Below are positions 34,366 to 44,400 of a stretch of 64,000 bases of DNA, one piece after another (position 1 is the first letter of the stretch; the number at the start of each line of letters is the position of its first letter). This stretch comes from Ochotona curzoniae (lineage: Eukaryota; Chordata; Mammalia; Lagomorpha; Ochotonidae). Location: the NCBI RefSeq assembly GCF_017591425.1, contig NW_024465885.1:43953001-44017000 (forward strand), in the 5' to 3' direction. Under the pieces are notes generated by a model. That model did not search any database, had not been told where the DNA came from, and saw only the letters and a list, made by a program, of their open reading frames with translations. The position numbers and the translations under genes are program-made.

Positions 34366-35731
34366 AGGTGATGAGAGAAGAGAGATGGGCGCCTGGGGAC
34401 AGAGGGAAGCCAGGACACGTCACTGGAGCCCAGCAAGCTTTGTGCCCATTCTGTTGTCCCTGAAATGTCTCAGAATAGAAGACATCAAGGAGCAAAGCAA
34501 GGCTTTCTCTGTAACTCAGGCCTGTGCAGGAATCAGCGCTGACATGGCCCAGTGTGCAGTGTGCATCTGCAGAGGACACCAGTCTGCCCACACACACACC
34601 CAAGCTGTCTGTGGCCTTGCCTTCAATGCCTTCCCCTCCACCGAGAACCGAGGGCCCTGGGAGATGACCTTGGATACTGGGAGGCAGTCATCGGGGAGGT
34701 CAGCCTATAGCTTGCAGGGAGTGGCTGCCCGGGCAACGTGACACTTGCAATTGGGACAGAGGGTGGACGGGCTCGCCACATTGCAGGAGGCAGAGGAGCA
34801 GGACTCTGCGAGCCTCGCCAAGTGCGGCTTTGGAGGCTGTGCTGGAAGGCGGGGTCTTGGAGAACTCTGGGGTACATAGGGATGAGAACTGAGTGGTGGC
34901 ATGAGAAGCCGTTCGTGAGGCCCAAGGCCCTGGGGAGGTGGACGGGCCTGGAGCTGCCTGGGGAGTTCATTAGCAGAGAATAAACACTGCCAGTTGGGTA
35001 TGCACACATGTTACACTGTAGGAACTTGACCTACCTGATCAGGGCATCGGCTGCCCTGGTCTATGTGGGCTGGTATCCCCGTGTCTGCTGCTGCCGCCTG
35101 GGATCCTCAGGGTGGAACGGTAGGAAGAAAAAGTGGACAAAAGGCAGGGGCTCTGGAACAATCTGGCAACTGAGGCAGAGCTACTGGAAGCTCTGCTCTT
35201 TCCCAACCTTCCCTCGCCCCTGTAGTGTACCCCATCCGTACACCTCCCATATACCGGACACAAGAAAAGCTGGACGCCCCTGGTTGTGCCTGGCCCAGGA
35301 GAGAAGCAAGCTGGCCCTGCCCTCAAGCTCCCAAGTTCGCACGCCTAAAGCAGTGCGACTGCCTCTCCACTCCCACCTCCCAAGCCTTGCACACAAACAT
35401 CTCCCTGTGCCTGTGCTGACATGGAGGGCGATTCTAGAAAAATGTAGACTCAGCTTGGCAAGATGGCAGTGATGCCAATCCAGCACAGGGTGCGGTGTGC
35501 AGGGACATGTGCAGGCAGTGGCATAACTTCATCGCCTGTGGGGACAGCACCGGGAGAAGCAGTGGTGGCGTTATTATGTCACCCTTGCATACGCCCTTCC
35601 GAGCCTGGCAAGGGGAGCCCCTCGAAACCGTTAGCATGAGCAAAATGAGTCAGGAGGCTCTGCTGGTAGAAAGGTAACGAGTTAGTAGAAAGAGACAGAA
35701 CAGATGCAAATTTAAAAAAAAAAAGAAGAAG
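34366..35731. other. No recognised feature (1.4 kb)
   Basis: GC-moderate, largely repeat-free. Frames up to 154 codons are present on both strands without recognisable protein signatures. Confidence 0.4.
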
Positions 35732-36064
35732 AAGATGTATCTATTTTTATTGGAAAGGCAGATAAGCAGATCTCCAAGGAGAAGGAGGGACAGAGAGAAA
35801 GATCTTCCATCAATTGGTTCACTCCCCAAATGGCCACAATGGCCAGAGCTGACCCAATCTGAAGCCAGGAGCCAGGAGCTTCTTTCAGGTCTCCCACGTG
35901 GGTGCAGAGTCCAAAGCATCTGAGTCATTCCCCACTCCTTTTCCTAAGCACATTAACAGGGGGCCAGATGGGAAGTGGAGCAGCCAGGACTCCAACTGAC
36001 ATCCATATGGGACTCTGTCCCACAGACAGCAGCTTTGACCTGCTACACCACAGCACCAGTCCCC
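35732..36064 (-). mobile_element. CSINE, full length
   Basis: AGATGTATCTATTTTTATTG, CTTCCATCAATTGGTTCACT, GATGGGAAGTGGAGCAGCCA and 5' end CACAGCACCAGTCCCC. Confidence 0.9.
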
Positions 36065-36305
36065 GTCTTCTCCACTACTGATAATTAGAAGTTTGTTTTC
36101 CCATCACAATGACATGAGGCATATATGCGCATATGTTATAAAATGACACACATCAACTGTACACAACATATTCACACTGGGGAACTTCAAAAATGTCATG
36201 GACAACTAAATGAAAAGATGTTTACTACAAAAAAGATTCTGAAAACCCACATATACAAGGGTTGCTCATGCGGCTCACGCATTTGGATATTATCAATAAT
36301 CTACA

Positions 36306-36635
36306 CTTGGCGGACGGTGCTGTGGCGTATCCAGTAAAGCCCCCACCTGTGACACCGGCACCGCATATGGGCATGGGTTTGTATCCCGGCTGCTCCGCTT
36401 CCCATCCAGCTCCCTGGTGGTGGCCTGAGAAAGCAGTGGAGGACAGCCCAAAACCTTGAGCCCCTACATCTGAGTGGGAGACCCAGATGAAGCTTCTGGC
36501 TCCTGGCTTTAGCCTGGCCCAAGCCCTGGCTGCTGTTGCCATTTGGGGAGTGAATCAGCAAGTGGAAGATCTCCTTCCCTCTTCCTTTCTCCTATAGTTC
36601 TACCTTTCTGTCAAATAAATAAATCTTTACACAAA
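36306..36635 (+). mobile_element. CSINE, full length, old subtype
   Basis: GGCGGACGGTGCTGTGGCGT, GCATGGGTTTGTATCCCGGC, CCCATCCAGCTCCCTGGTGG and tail CAAATAAATAAATC. Confidence 0.92.
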
Positions 36636-37079
36636 GAACCGCAGGAAAAGGGTGTTGCTGCAAGACTGTCAGCGCAAAGAGCTGGCAGTCACCACCATTT
36701 GTTCAAGGCCTCCCCCTCAGAGATTGTACAAACGGGGCGGTGGATTAAACACTGCGGGTCTTGGTGGTCTTGGAAGACGTCGTGCTCGTGAAGGCCTCCG
36801 AGGTTTCAGCTTTCAGGGTCTCCCCAGCAGATCTGTCTCCAGACAGGAGAAGCTGTGGGTGGGGGCCCACTCTGGAGGTTACATGGGAATCAGATCAGAG
36901 CAATGGCTGTCAGGGGCCTGAGAAATCCGGCTTCCTGGACTGTCTGAGCCAGACAGCATCAGCTGCAGGGCATCCGGTTTCGCCATCTGGAGTCAAGTGC
37001 GAAGGAGCCCAGCCTTCTTCTCTCCGGAGCGGATAGTTCAAAGACATCCACGGAGAGCGAGAGCTTGGAGCGGGCAATT
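36636..37079. other. No recognised feature
   Basis: No repeat or gene recognised. Confidence 0.4.
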
Positions 37080-37335
37080 AAGACACCAGCCTGTGATGCA
37101 GTGGAGCGCCCGGGCGGTACACACGGGCTGCCCCTCCTGACCCCAGCCTCCTGTCCATGCAGACCCTGGGGAGAGCAGTTGGGGGAAGTTCCTGCCATCC
37201 CCACGGGAGACCAGGATGGGGGTGCAGCTCCCCCTACCTCCAGCCTCTCAGCCCCGCCCCCGGGCCTCGGGGAGCCAGAAGTAGCAGGTGGGGTATGCTG
37301 TCTTTATCTGCCTCTCAAATTAAAAGAACTTGAGG
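37080..37335 (+). mobile_element. CSINE, strongly diverged
   Basis: GACACCAGCCTGTGATGCAG head, CCACGGGAGACCAGGATGG and CTGCCTCTCAAATTAAAAG tail. The copy nearest upstream of the IFNGR2 CpG island. Confidence 0.5.
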
Positions 37336-37639
37336 AAAAAAACTATCTAAACAAAACAAATTTAAAAAATGGTGCCAGCTATAATAATCCCACAATCTGC
37401 TTCATATCCATCCTTTGGTAGATTTTCTTAGTCATTTTCATTGCATCATCGTTGCAACTTTTACCGGCTCTCACTTCACACAAATACACCTCTTATGCCT
37501 TAAAAATACTCAAAGTATAATCCAAACTTCTGCTAGCTGTTTCATCACGCCGGTTCCCCTCCTCTCCCTCCCCCCAGTGGTGGCCAATTTCAAGTTTGAC
37601 TCAGAAAAAAAGGAAATAAAATGCAGAAGTCTGCAAGGC
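37336..37639. other. No recognised feature upstream of the CpG island
   Basis: AT-rich transition into the island; no repeat identified. Confidence 0.4.
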
Positions 37640-38023
37640 TTTGCGCTGCCACACGCGGGCCCTCCCTCGCGGGCGCCTTCGCCCCTTGCCCCTGGTCGGG
37701 CGCCGGTGCCCCTCCCACGCAGGCCGGCCCTGCCCAGGCTGCTGAAGCCACTTCCTCGTGCGCCGCACAGCCCGCGCCGGGGCCAAACCACGAGTGTTAG
37801 GAAATGCGGCGAGTTTCTCCCCCGCATGGCTCTGCGCCCGTCACGCCCACACCCCAACCCTCCCTAATTCCTACACCGGTATAACCCTCCCGCCAACATA
37901 GTAGGGTTAAAAGCTCAGTATATCATTTCTAGACTGTTTAAGAGCGCAAACGTTTACAGAGAACATTCCTCCCATCTGGCCTTGCAGGCATCAGGAGCCG
38001 CGCCAAGGGGTCGCGGGGTCTTT

Positions 38024-38032
38024 TTCCCAGAA
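38024..38032 (+). promoter_or_regulatory. Candidate GAS (STAT-binding) site
   Basis: TTCCCAGAA fits the palindromic GAS consensus TTCN3GAA and lies about 360 bp before the IFNGR2 start codon inside the CpG island. A 9-bp motif with six fixed bases occurs often by chance, so this is only a candidate for IFN- or STAT-responsive control. Confidence 0.3.
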
Positions 38033-38210
38033 TCGCGAGTCCCCGGCAGGTGGGACTTCTGCCTGCAGGGTTGGGGGTTCGTGGGGGTTTCCGACTCTGC
38101 TTCTGCTTGGCTGCAGGGTCCCGGGGCCCCTCCGGCAGCAGTCTACCCCCACCCCCACCCGCAGTGTCCGGAAAGTCCCCGCGGGGGGCGGGGGGCGCTG
38201 GGCAGGGCCG

Positions 38211-38240
38211 GGGCGGGCAGGGGCGGGCAGGGGCGGGGCG
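38211..38240 (+). promoter_or_regulatory. Three tandem 10-bp GC boxes (Sp1/KLF type)
   Basis: GGGCGGGCAG occurs twice, then GGGCGGGGCG, each starting 10 bp after the previous one, 155-185 bp before the receptor ATG. The spacing of one helical turn would place all sites on the same DNA face. Factor binding is inferred from the motif. Confidence 0.6.
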
Positions 38241-38321
38241 CGCCGGGCTCTCCGGCCGGGACGCACGCAGCCGCCGCCCGCGCTCGGCGAAGAGGCGGAC
38301 CCCGCAAGGCCTGCGCTCGCC

Positions 38322-38345
38322 ATGGCGGCCGACGCGGCGCCGTGA
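38322..38345 (+). CDS. Upstream ORF before IFNGR2 (7 codons)
   Basis: ATG in the context CGCCATGG (G at -3, G at +4: strong Kozak) opens a 7-codon ORF reading MAADAAP and stops at TGA, 49 bp before the receptor ATG. If transcription starts upstream of it, scanning ribosomes would meet it first and must reinitiate, lowering receptor output. This is inference from position; the 5' end of the mRNA is not known here. Confidence 0.45.
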   Translation: MAADAAP

Positions 38346-38394
38346 AACCACTCGGCGGATCCGGAGCAGGGAGCCGAGCCGAGCGCGCCGGGCC

Positions 38395-38476
38395 ATGCGG
38401 CCGCCGCTCCGGCCTTGGCTGCTGCTGCTCCTGCTGCTCCTGCTGGGCGGCTACCAAGGCGTGGTGCCCGGGCCAG
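38395..38476 (+). CDS. IFNGR2: IFNGR2 coding exon 1 (signal peptide)
   Basis: Holds the start codon and 27 codons plus one base. Translation starts MRPPLRPW and runs into nine consecutive leucines (residues 9-17), a typical hydrophobic signal-peptide core. The donor is CCAG|GTAAGC, phase 1. This ATG was chosen because it opens the secretion signal and joins in frame with exon 2; its context has G at -3 but C at +4, so it is moderate. The leucine run is written mostly with CTG codons and is a possible length-variable site. Confidence 0.95.
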
Positions 38477-41400
38477 GTAAGCGGAGCCCGGGGACCCCCG
38501 AGGCCGGACGCCGCCGGGCCAGGGTGGGCGCGCGGGGAGCCTGCAGTGGAGTGAGGGGGCTCGCGGGGTGTTCCGATCGGATAGGGGATTCACAGGGTGA
38601 CTGCAGTGACTAAGGGCAGCGGGAGTGCCCTAATCGGGCATGGGTCTAGAAGGTGCCCGGGTGGAACAGGGGCTCCTCGGAGTGCCTTCAAAGGGTGGGG
38701 GATCCCCGATCGGATTAAGAGTCCTCAGGGTGCCCTGAGCGGGTGGGGAATCTTCGGGGGTGCACTAATAGGGTAGGGGGTTTGCAAGGTGCCCCAGCCA
38801 GGTGAGGACACCCGGCAGGGTAGGGGGTGCGTGGGATGTGCCTCGAATGTGGATGGAGGGCGGGGAACTCCAGGCACTGTCCGCGCTCCGCTGCGCTTCC
38901 CTCTGCACCCTGGGACTTGTCAAACCAACGGCCCGGCCCACGGGAAAGCCAAGCAATCCCGGGGCTCTGGAAAAGGCCTCCGGTGCCGGCCGCACGGAAT
39001 TCGGCTCCCGCAAGGAATGTCCCGCCCTGCAGCTGCAGCAGAGACAAGCTCGGTCCTTCTGCCGGCTGGGTGCGGTGGAGGCCAGCAGGACGCCAGGGCC
39101 CCCTGTGTAGGACGCGTGAGCGGGACTCAGTTCTAACTATGGCGAGGGGCGCGTATGATCAGGGGTGTGGCATCCACATCAACGGGAAGCAGAAAGTCCC
39201 CCACCCGCAACCATGTGGGAAGAGAGCTGTCAGCTGACCCAATCCCAGCTATGTCCCTTAACCCCCGCCGCTCACTGGGCAGACTCAGGAGCTACACGAA
39301 AAGGAAGACCACCTCTACGACAAAGGTGGGGGCAGAAGGAATGGGGTGTGTGTATTTACTGGCTTCTTTCCAACGGAAACATGGATAGTACAGGGGGGAG
39401 AGGCACTTGAGTAGTCTCACCAATTCTGAAGTTTACTACTGTTTGAGAACGTTTACCAGTTGGTCCTTCTCCCAGCATCCCGTGCAAAGACTGAAGTTCT
39501 GGGGCACTTTGCCCCATAGGATGTGTCTTGGGTTCCATGAATGTGTCAAACGCCTAGGCTGGAATCCTGACCTGCCTCAGATCTTGGTTGCCCTGTCCTG
39601 TGTGTATCTCCTCCCGGCTCTGGGGCTCCTTGAGTCTTGGGGTGGGCAGCGGGTTGAGGGTTGGTAGCAGGGTGGGTGCTGGCAGTGGGCTCAGTTAGCC
39701 ACCGCCGTAGGTTGTTTACACCTGCCTCCCACAGGAGTAGACAGGTGTTCAGAAAGGACCTTGTGATGTTGCCGCGCTGTCCAGCTGCCTGCCGGTCCTT
39801 CTGATGACTAACTTTTATTGTGGTTCACAAAATGACTTTTCTGTAACTCATTGAAACAAGCTGGTTCCATAGATGTTTTGAAGAGTGCCCGTCTCCGGTT
39901 TTGGAACTATTTGGAATTGTTCATACCAGGCAATTTTTACAACAACTGGAATTATTTATTTATTTGAAAGAGTTATAGAGAAAAAAGGAGACACTGAGAG
40001 AGACAGATCTTCCATCCACTGGTTCACTCCCCAAATGGCCACAGTAGACTGGCCCCAGCTGAAGTAAGCAGCTTGGAACTCCTGTCTTCCACGAGTGGCT
40101 CGGACCATCTCCTGCTGCCTTCCCAGGTACCTTAGTAGGATCAAAAGTAGAGTAGACACGTCTGGAACCTGTGCTCTTATGGCATGGTAGTGGCTTAACA
40201 TACCAGCCCCAAACTGGGAAACCCCTTTTAACAGTAATTACCTAATAAGGGAGTAGTGGAAAAGCTTCCACACTTCTCCATAATTTATAGGTGTCCTTTG
40301 CAGTCATAAATTTGCTTTTACAGTAACAGAATAACAAAGAGTATTGGGGTCGGTTTTAGAAAGGGACACTTAAAGTATCCGCCCCATTGCTGTAAGTGTA
40401 ACAGGGTAAGATATCAGACCTGGGCCTGGCACAATAGCTCGACAGCTAGAGTCCTTGCCTTGAATGTGCCTGTTCTAATACCGGTGGCCCTGCTTCCCAT
40501 CCCGCTTCCTGCTAGTGGCCTGGGAAAGCAGTCGAGGACGGCCCAAAGCCTTGGGACCCTGCACCTGCATGGGAGACCCGGAAGAATCTCCAGGTTCCTG
40601 GCTTTGGGTTCAGTTCAGATCCAGCTATTGCGACCACTTGGGGAGTGAATCATCGGACAGAAGATCTTCCGCTTGGTCTCTCCTTCTCCCTGTATATCTG
40701 ATTTTACAATAAAAAGAAATAAATCTTTAAAAAAAAATTCAGACCTGATGCACCGTGTAGCCATGCTTTGTTAAGGGATGGCTCTTGTCCTGTACAGAAT
40801 ATGTAATCAACAGCAGGAGGGAGGAAGTTAATGCATTTTTGAGTTATGCAGTTACCTGAATGTTTTTGGAAAGATTTATCTGACAGAGTGAAAGAGAGCT
40901 TCCTTCTGTTGGTTCAGTCTTCAGATGCCCACAACACCCAGGGCTGGGCCAGGCCACAGCCAGGAGCCAGGAGCTCCATCTGGGTCTCCCACACAGGTGG
41001 CAGGGACCCAGGCACTTGGGCCATCTGCTGCTGCTGCCTTCCCAGGCACATAAGCAGGAAGCTGGATTGAAAGCAAAGCAGACAGGACTCCAACACAGGC
41101 CCCAAGGCTTCTATTTGCAATTGCAGTCGCTCTATCCTAATGCTGTAATGGATTCACTGTGTCTATGCACCATTGAATTGGATTATCTTAAAATGACTGA
41201 ACATTCAAGGCCTCTGACTAAATCCCAGCAGCACACAGCCACTGTGAGCCATTGTGCATCAGGAAGGCTCCTCCTGGCCCGTCAGCTTGGCACCTGTAAC
41301 TGTCACGCAGCTGGCACTGGTCTGGACTAGCTGGAGATGATTCATGGGGCCTCTCACTGTTATCAGACAAGTCCTGGACACATTTTCTCCAGTGTTTCTC

Positions 41401-44400
41401 TTCTGTTCTTTTAAAGTAGGTGGTGCTGCAGTTTTATTCCCAAGAAAGCCAAGTCATCATTATGGCAGGGATGGGAAACCTATTTTTTTTTTCTGCAAGA
41501 GACATTTAGGTATTTATAACATCATTTATAGGCCATGCAAAATATTCCAATTGAAACTTAACCTGTGGAGCACTGTGAGGCAGCCTAGCAGCAAAAGTCC
41601 TCACCTTGAACATGCCGGGACCCCATATGGGCTCTGGTTCTAATCCTAGCGGCCGCACTTCCCATCCAGCTCCCTGCCTGTGCCCTGGGAAAGCAGTCAG
41701 GGACGGCCCAAAGCCTTGGGACCCTGTACCCATGAAGGAGACCAGGAAGAGGCTCCATGCTATGGGCTCCTGGCTTCAGATCAGCTCAGCACTGGCTGTT
41801 GTGGTCACATGGGGAGTAAATCAATGGACAGAAGATCTTCCTCTCTGTCTCTCTTCCTCTCTGTATATCGGACTTTCTAATAAAAATAAATAAATCTTAA
41901 AAAAAAAAAAAAACTTAAGCTGTCGTGATGCTGTCTCACATTGGGGAATGACAAAAACAAAACAAAAAAAAACCCGTAAAGAATAAAACTTATTCTTTAT
42001 GTTTTATTACCAGTGTGTAGCAAGGTAAACCTCTGCCTGAAATGCCTACATCCCATACGGGCACCAGTTCATGTCCCAACTGCTCCACTTCTAATCCAGC
42101 TCCCCAATAACGGCCTGGGGAAGCAACAAAAGATGCCCAAGTGTTTGGGTCTCTGCCACCCCTATGGGAGACGCAGATGAAGCTCCTGGCTCCTGGCTTC
42201 AGCCTGGCCCAGCCCTGGCCCTTGTAGCTAGCTAAGGAATAAAAGAACAGACGGAAGGTCTCTCTGTCTCTGCCCCATCTCTGTAACTCTGTCTTTCCAA
42301 TAAATAAATGCAATTTTTAAAAGAAAGAAGAAGTTAGCCTGCTTTAGATTTATTGAAGTCAAGTCTTGTGTGTGGTTTTCTTGGCAGAGTCAGCCAGATG
42401 ACTTCATGGGCCTCATATGGCCTGCGGGTTCGACGCTCCCCACCCCTGGTTTATAGGAAGAGATTGATGAGCTAGATTAAAAACAGAAGAAAGGAAAAAA
42501 AAAAAGATTTTGGAGTTTATTGAAGTATGGATTCTCGGTATGGCTGATCAATTGAGAACTTTCTTCAACTTCTTATCTTCAGTGCGTCAAAGCTGTGATC
42601 CTTGGTGTCCATCATGATTGCGTGTGGCTCAGGGCTGAGGATGTCACCGAGGGCACTCATTCTCGCCTGTCACGGTGCCCACGTTCAGCTCCTGGCTCTG
42701 CTTCTGACAGCAGCACTCAGCGAACGGGCACCCTGGCAAGCAGCAGGAGATGGCTAAAGTGCTTTGGCCCCTGGGAGACCTAGATGGAGTTGCTGGCTCC
42801 TGGTTTGGGTCTGATCCAGTCCTGGATGTTATGGGCATCTGGGGAGTCTGGCCCAGCCTGGCTGAAGGAGGGAGACATGTAGAGAGTCCATTAGCAGTTG
42901 GAAAACATGTATGAGCGTGCATAGGTGTGTGTATTTGCCTTTCAAATTCATGTTTCTTCATTTTTTATTTTTAAAGATGTATTTTGTATTTATTGGAAAG
43001 TCTGATAAACTGAGAGGAAGAGAGACAGAGACGAAGATCTTCCATCTACTGATTAACTCCCCAAGTGGTCACAACGGCCAGAGCTGAACTGATCCGAAAC
43101 CAGAAGCCAAGAGCTTCTTCAGGGCCTCCTACATGGGTACGGGAGTCCAAACACCAGGCTGCTTTCCCAGGGCACAAGCAGGAAGCTGGATGGGAAGTGG
43201 AGCAGCCCTAGACCCAAGCCAGTACCCATAATGGAATGCTGGCGCCACAGGCGGTATCTTAGCCTACTATGCTTCTCTCAATGATTCTAGATCGCTCTGG
43301 AGGTCAGATGTCTGCTGTGGGTCTCCCAGGGTGAAAGTCCACACTCCTTTCTGGAGGCACCTGGTGGTGGAACTCACGTCCTTGCCCCCTCAAGCGTCAG
43401 TGTCCCCCATGGTTACACTGAGCTCACCCCAGTGTTCCAGAACCATCTGCCTGACTTATTAAGGGCACCGGGTTGGGAGCCCACATGTCCCCTTTAACCT
43501 TGACTCCCCTGGGCCTAACATAAGGTAGTCATGCTGAGATGCATGTAGGGACCACTGCTGCCTGTGCTGAGAACTGCTGCAAATCCTACTTGCTCCTTGA
43601 GGTATGTCAGCAGCCCTCAGCACATGGCAGGCCCTCAACCAGTCCTTAGCATGGGCAGGGACTATGATTGGTCCCTGTTCTGCAGATGAGACAACTGAGA
43701 TACCCATTTCTTGCCCAGGGGCTGGTGTGGCATGGTGGGGTAAGCTGCCATCTCTAGCACTACCATCCTATATGGGCACTGGCTTAAGTCCTGGCTGCTC
43801 TACTTCCGACTCAGTTCTCTGCTGGTGTGCCTGGGAGGGTAACAGAGGACGGCTCAAGTTCTTGGGCCCCTGCACCCACATGGGAGACCTAGAAGAAGCT
43901 TCTGGCTCCTGGCTTGGGACTGGCCCAGTTACAGCTGCTGCAGCTCAGAAACCTGTAAGGAGACAATGGCAGAGCTTAACCCAGAGCCACAGTTTGTCAT
44001 TCTGGAAGCCAGTGACTCACCCTGAGAGCCCAGGGGACGCAAGGGGTGAGCAGTGCCTGGGAGAAAGGTCACACAGGGGACAGGGAGGCCCTGAGTCAGG
44101 GGGTAGAGGGAACTGGTCATTCCCTCTGGGGCTCCCCACTTGCATTCTACACGGGAGGTGGCTCTGATCATGCTGGCATCTGGGCTGAGATCCCATGGCC
44201 TGGGACAGAGAGCAAGGCAGAGGAAGGGGAGAGAGGGGAGAAGGGACTGCCCAAGGCCGGGGACTGGCCAGGCCAGGAAGTCTACAGCATAAGATGTGCA
44301 TGAATAACCCAGGGCAGGCCTCCCGAGGTAGGAACTGGACTATTCTTAGGAAGCTTGCCACTTCCCGTGGCGTCATTGACTTCAGTAAATGTGGCCCCAC

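Larger units (their letters stand above)
37640..38570. promoter_or_regulatory. IFNGR2: CpG island promoter of IFNGR2
   Basis: GC-rich, CpG-dense DNA surrounds exon 1, while the flanks on both sides are CpG-poor. No TATA box was seen before the start codon. GC boxes (GGGCGG) cluster at 38180-38240. The island covers the presumed 5'UTR, exon 1 and the first part of intron 1, as expected for a broadly expressed receptor gene. The transcription start cannot be fixed from sequence alone. Confidence 0.85.

Noticed and set aside
1..37639. IFNAR1 exons expected upstream by synteny
   Set aside because: No stretch resembling the IFNAR1 extracellular, membrane or tail exons was seen; the gene probably ends before this window.
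37982..38613. Long open frames on both strands across the CpG island (up to 200 codons)
   Set aside because: GC-rich DNA lacks stop codons by chance. The only supported frame there is IFNGR2 exon 1.
38477..38613. Readthrough of exon 1 as a longer first exon
   Set aside because: The frame continues past the donor, but the GTAAGC donor is strong and exon 2 joins in the correct phase with conserved sequence.
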